From positions 1 through 16,596 of the forward strand of contig JBEDUI010000260.1 of assembly GCA_040414495.1 (NCBI GenBank): DNA of 16,596 nt, written 5' to 3'. The stretch is from DATAVB01 sp040414495. GTDB lineage: Bacteria; Actinomycetota; Actinomycetes; Mycobacteriales; QHCD01. The position numbers were made by a program, and so were the translations under genes. The notes under the pieces were generated by a model. It worked only from the letters and a program-made list of their open reading frames with translations. It was not told where the DNA came from and searched no databases. This document shows positions 13,294-16,596 of this stretch, in pieces (positions within the stretch are counted from its first letter, which is position 1; the number at the start of each line of letters is the position of its first letter).

Positions 13294-15231
13294 GTGGCCC
13301 CCAAATCGCAGTCCACTTACAACGCAAGTTCCATCACCGTCCTCGAAGGACTCGAGGCCGTCCGCAAGCGCCCCGGTATGTACATCGGTTCCACCGGTGA
13401 GCGCGGCCTGCACCACCTCGTGACCGAGGCGGTGGACAACGCCGTCGATGAGGCGATGGCCGGCGTGGCCGACCATATCGAGGTCACGATGCTCGCCGAC
13501 AACGGCATTCGCGTCGTTGACAACGGTCGCGGCATTCCGGTCGATATGCACCCGATCGAGAAGCGCCCGGCGGTCGAGGTCATCATGACCACCCTGCACG
13601 CCGGCGGAAAGTTCGACGGCAAGGCGTACGCCGTCTCCGGCGGTCTGCACGGTGTCGGTATCTCGGTCGTGAACGCGCTGTCCACCCGGCTCGAGGTCGA
13701 CGTCAACAAGGACGGCTACAACTGGTTCCAGGCGTATGAGAACCAGCGGCCGACGGCCAAGCTGGAGCGGCGCAAGCCGACCAAGGAGCACGGCACGTCG
13801 ATCACATTCTGGGCCGACGCCGCGATTTTCGAGTCGACCGAGTATTCGTTCGAGACCATTGCCCGGCGGCTGCAGGAAATGGCGTTCCTGAACCGGAACC
13901 TGCGCATCACGCTGCGCGACGAACGGCCCGAGGTGCCGCGCGAGGAGACCTGGCAGTACGCCGGCGGCATCGAGGATTTCGTCCGTCACCTGAACGCCAC
14001 CAAGGGCAAAGAGGCCATTCACGACAAGGTGATCAGCTTCTCTTCCGAGGGCGACGGAATTGCCGCGGATATCGCGTTGCAATGGAACGAGTCGTATTCC
14101 GAATCGGTGTACACGTTCGCCAACACGATCAGCACGATCGAGGGCGGTACGCACGAGGAGGGATTCCGGACCGCGCTGACCTCGGTCGTCAACCGGTACG
14201 CGGCCGAGAAAAAGCTGGTCAAGGAAAAGGACGACAAGCTCACCGGCGACGACGTCCGGGAGGGATTGGCCGCGATCATTTCGGTGAAGCTGGCCAACCC
14301 GCAGTTCGAGGGTCAGACCAAGACCAAGCTCGGAAACACCGAGGCGAAATCGTTCGTACAGAAAACCTGCAACGACTGGTTGGCCGACTGGTTCGAGCGT
14401 AATCCCGGCGAGGCGAAGCGAATCATTACGAAGGCCAGCGCGGCCGCTCGGGCCCGTAAGGCCGCCCAGGATGCGCGCAAGCTGGCCCGTAAGAGTTTGC
14501 TTTCGGTCAGCTCGCTGCCGGGCAAATTGGCCGACTGCCGGTCGACCGATCCGTCGCAGAGCGAGATCTACGTCGTCGAAGGCGACTCCGCCGGTGGCTC
14601 GGCGAAATCCGGTCGCGATTCGATGTACCAGGCGATCCTGCCGATCCGCGGAAAAATCATCAACGTGGAAAAGGCTCGTATCGACCGGGTGTTGAAAAAC
14701 ACCGAGGTGCAGTCGATGATCACCGCCCTGGGCACCGGTATTCACGACGAATTCGATCTGAGCAAGCTGCGGTATCACAAGATCGTGTTGATGGCCGACG
14801 CCGACGTCGACGGAAAGCACATCAACACTTTGCTGTTGACACTGCTGTTCCGTTTCATGCGGCCATTGATCGAGGCGGCGCACGTCTATCTGGCCAAGCC
14901 GCCGCTGTACAAAATCAAGTGGCCACGGTCGGAGCCGGAATACGCCTACAGTGACGCCGAGCGGGACGGGCTGATCCAGGCGGGCCGGGAGGCCGGCAAG
15001 AAGCTGCCGAAGGACGACGCGATCCAGCGCTACAAGGGCCTTGGCGAAATGAATGCCAAGGAACTGTGGGAGACCACAATGGACCCGGCCACCCGGATCC
15101 TGCGTCAGGTCACCCTCGATGACGCGGCCACCGCCGACGAATTGTTCAGCGTGCTGATGGGCGAGGACGTCGACGCCCGCCGGTCGTTCATCATCCGTAA
15201 CGCCAAGGACGTGCGCTTCCTCGATATCTGA
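13294..15231 (+). CDS. gyrB: DNA gyrase subunit B
   Basis: GyrB supplies the ATPase of the A2B2 gyrase that introduces negative supercoils. The 645-aa product has a GHKL ATPase domain with EAVDNAVDEAMAG (45-57), DNGRGIPVD (76-84) and SGGLHGVGISVVNALS (115-130). The TOPRIM domain has EGDSAGG (429-435) and DADVDG (502-507), the magnesium-binding acidic triad. The C-terminal region has RYKGLGEMNAKELWETTM. Length is that of Actinobacteria, without the insert seen in Proteobacteria. The GTG at 13294 has GGAGAG nine bases upstream and yields the familiar start. The frame is open further back to 13192 without homology. gyrA follows after 40 bp. Confidence 0.97.
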   Translation: MAPKSQSTYNASSITVLEGLEAVRKRPGMYIGSTGERGLHHLVTEAVDNAVDEAMAGVADHIEVTMLADNGIRVVDNGRGIPVDMHPIEKRPAVEVIMTTLHAGGKFDGKAYAVSGGLHGVGISVVNALSTRLEVDVNKDGYNWFQAYENQRPTAKLERRKPTKEHGTSITFWADAAIFESTEYSFETIARRLQEMAFLNRNLRITLRDERPEVPREETWQYAGGIEDFVRHLNATKGKEAIHDKVISFSSEGDGIAADIALQWNESYSESVYTFANTISTIEGGTHEEGFRTALTSVVNRYAAEKKLVKEKDDKLTGDDVREGLAAIISVKLANPQFEGQTKTKLGNTEAKSFVQKTCNDWLADWFERNPGEAKRIITKASAAARARKAAQDARKLARKSLLSVSSLPGKLADCRSTDPSQSEIYVVEGDSAGGSAKSGRDSMYQAILPIRGKIINVEKARIDRVLKNTEVQSMITALGTGIHDEFDLSKLRYHKIVLMADADVDGKHINTLLLTLLFRFMRPLIEAAHVYLAKPPLYKIKWPRSEPEYAYSDAERDGLIQAGREAGKKLPKDDAIQRYKGLGEMNAKELWETTMDPATRILRQVTLDDAATADELFSVLMGEDVDARRSFIIRNAKDVRFLDI

Positions 15232-15271
15232 GGCCACCCGTACGACCACTGTCCATTGTGGAAGGTAATTC

Positions 15272-16596
15272 GTGACCGATACGACCTTGCCGCCTGAGGG
15301 TCCGCAGCACGACCGGATCGAGCCGGTCGATCTGCAGATCGAAATGCAGCGCAGCTATATCGACTACGCGATGTCGGTAATTGTCGGGCGCGCGCTGCCC
15401 GACGTGCGCGACGGCCTCAAACCGGTGCACCGCAAGATCCTCTACGGCATGTACGACTCCGGTTTCCGGCCGGACCGTGGCTATGTCAAATGTTCGCGCG
15501 TCGTCGGCGATGTGATGGGTAATTACCACCCGCATGGCGACAGCGCGATTTACGACACCCTGGTGCGAATGGCGCAGCCGTGGTCAATGCGCAATACGTT
15601 GATCGACGGACAGGGTAACTTCGGTTCTCCCGGTAACGACCCGCCGGCGGCCATGCGTTACTGCGTCACCGGCGACACGCTGGTGAGCACACCGTCCGGG
15701 CCGGTGGCCATTTCGGAATTCGTCCCGGATATCGCCGCGGATTCCACTGTGGACGTTGACATCAAGGTCACCGGCCGCGACGGAATGCCGGTGACAGCGA
15801 CCGCGGTGCACCATTCCGGATCGCATCCCACGGTTCGGATCGCGGCCGGCGATAACGTCGTCGTTGGTACGACCAACCACCCGCTGCTTGTTCTGGGCCG
15901 GGTGCACGGCGTACCGACCGTGCTGTGGAAGCTGGCCGGGGAGATCGTTCCCGGCGATATCGCGGTGCTGCGCCAGGAGCAGCTCGGCAAGTGCGACTTC
16001 CCGCTCGACCTGCCCGACGCCACCGCGCTGTACGCCGACGGGTCCCGGCGGCTACCCGGCGACGGCGGCGACCCGCGCGGGTTCGCCTTCTGCGCGGTCA
16101 CCGAGGTCAGCGAGGCCGGCGTGCAGCCGGTCTACAGCCTGCGCGTCGACTCGGCCGACCACGCCTTCATCACCAACGGCTTCATCAGCCACAACACCGA
16201 ATGCCGGCTCTCGCCCATCGCCATGGAGATGCTGCGGGAGATCGATGAGGAGACCGTCGAGTTCAGCCCGAACTACGACGGCCGCACCACCGAGCCGGAC
16301 ATTCTCCCCTCCCGTATCCCCAACCTGCTGGTCAACGGCTCCAACGGCATCGCCGTCGGCATGGCCACCAACATTCCGCCGCACAACCTGCGTGAGGTGG
16401 CGTCGGGTGTGGATTGGGCGTTGGAGCACCCGGATGCGGACGATGAGGAATTGCTCGCGGCGTTGATGGAGCGGATCAAGGGTCCGGATTTCCCGACGCA
16501 CGGGCTGATTGTGGGTCGGGACGGGATCGAGGATGCGTACCGTACGGGCCGCGGTTCGATCCGGATGCGGGCGGTGGTGACGGTCGAGGAGGACGC
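15272..16596 (+). CDS. gyrA: DNA gyrase subunit A, 5' part, interrupted in frame by an intein
   Basis: GyrA is the breakage-reunion subunit of gyrase. Only the first 441 codons are in the window. The N-terminal domain shows SYIDYAMSVIVGRALPDVRDG, the quinolone-determining region HPHGDSAIYDTLVRMAQ (86-102), and the catalytic tyrosine in AAMRY (Tyr130). A 178-residue intein (131-308) follows at once. The gyrase sequence resumes with TECRLSPIAMEMLREID and VNGSNGIAVGMATNIPPHNL. Removing the intein restores a normal GyrA. The GTG at 15272 has GGAAGG about six bases upstream. Ser91 and Asp95, the usual quinolone resistance positions, carry wild-type susceptible residues. Confidence 0.96.
   Translation, partial: MTDTTLPPEGPQHDRIEPVDLQIEMQRSYIDYAMSVIVGRALPDVRDGLKPVHRKILYGMYDSGFRPDRGYVKCSRVVGDVMGNYHPHGDSAIYDTLVRMAQPWSMRNTLIDGQGNFGSPGNDPPAAMRYCVTGDTLVSTPSGPVAISEFVPDIAADSTVDVDIKVTGRDGMPVTATAVHHSGSHPTVRIAAGDNVVVGTTNHPLLVLGRVHGVPTVLWKLAGEIVPGDIAVLRQEQLGKCDFPLDLPDATALYADGSRRLPGDGGDPRGFAFCAVTEVSEAGVQPVYSLRVDSADHAFITNGFISHNTECRLSPIAMEMLREIDEETVEFSPNYDGRTTEPDILPSRIPNLLVNGSNGIAVGMATNIPPHNLREVASGVDWALEHPDADDEELLAALMERIKGPDFPTHGLIVGRDGIEDAYRTGRGSIRMRAVVTVEED
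15662..16195 (+). mobile_element. GyrA mini-intein without homing endonuclease
   Basis: This 178-residue intein splits GyrA between the catalytic Tyr130 and the following Thr, the site used by mycobacterial GyrA inteins. Block A is CVTGDTLV (1-8) with Cys1. Block B is GTTNHPLL with the TxxH residues Thr70 and His73. Blocks F and G read VYSLRVDSADHAFITNGF then ISHN, with penultimate His177 and terminal Asn178. The +1 residue is Thr. All splicing residues appear intact. No LAGLIDADG endonuclease segment is present; a short loop of about 40 residues lies where it would be. It is about 20 residues shorter than the 198-aa M. xenopi GyrA intein. It should self-excise from the protein, but it is probably not mobile on its own. 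Confidence 0.94.

Noticed and set aside
13201..15249. 682-residue minus-strand open frame across gyrB
   Set aside because: Antisense shadow of gyrB with no recognisable motifs, a common artefact in GC-rich genomes.

Overview
The window is a chromosomal replication-origin neighbourhood from a high-GC Actinomycete. The main evidence is gene order: parB-parA-rsmG-jag-yidC-yidD-rnpA-rpmH on the minus strand, then dnaA-oriC-dnaN-gnd-recF-dciA-gyrB-gyrA on the plus strand. A DciA (DUF721) gene between recF and gyrB, a gnd gene between dnaN and recF, frequent GTG starts and TAnnnT-type -10 boxes all fit Actinomycetes. I cannot name a genus from the sequence alone.

Left part (1-3280): a gene-free stretch with two parS sites and the parB terminator, then parB and parA. 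ParA is 541 aa, about twice the usual core, because of a roughly 285-residue low-complexity N-terminal extension. Four parS sites lie inside the DNA for that extension, each read in the same frame as the peptide VSRET. All six parS sites in the window fall within about 3 kb, so centromere and segregation genes are physically merged.

Middle-left (3307-6768): rsmG, jag (khpB), yidC, yidD, rnpA and rpmH run leftward from one promoter upstream of rpmH. rnpA and yidD overlap by ATGA, and yidD overlaps yidC. A strong intrinsic terminator ends the run after jag, directly in front of rsmG. These genes supply ribosomal protein L34, the RNase P protein, membrane insertion factors and an RNA-binding regulator.

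Middle (6769-9142): a divergent promoter region with two near-consensus DnaA boxes, then dnaA, then a 346-bp dnaA-dnaN spacer with clustered degenerate DnaA boxes that is the likely oriC.

Right part (9143-16596): dnaN, gnd (6-phosphogluconate dehydrogenase), recF with an apparent CTG start, dciA, a 412-bp gap, gyrB, and the 5' part of gyrA. GyrA is interrupted directly after its catalytic tyrosine by a 178-aa mini-intein with intact splicing motifs and no endonuclease domain.

No wholly new multi-gene system is visible. The most unusual points are the parS-bearing ParA extension, the very small GyrA intein, the recF start, and the terminator abutting rsmG.
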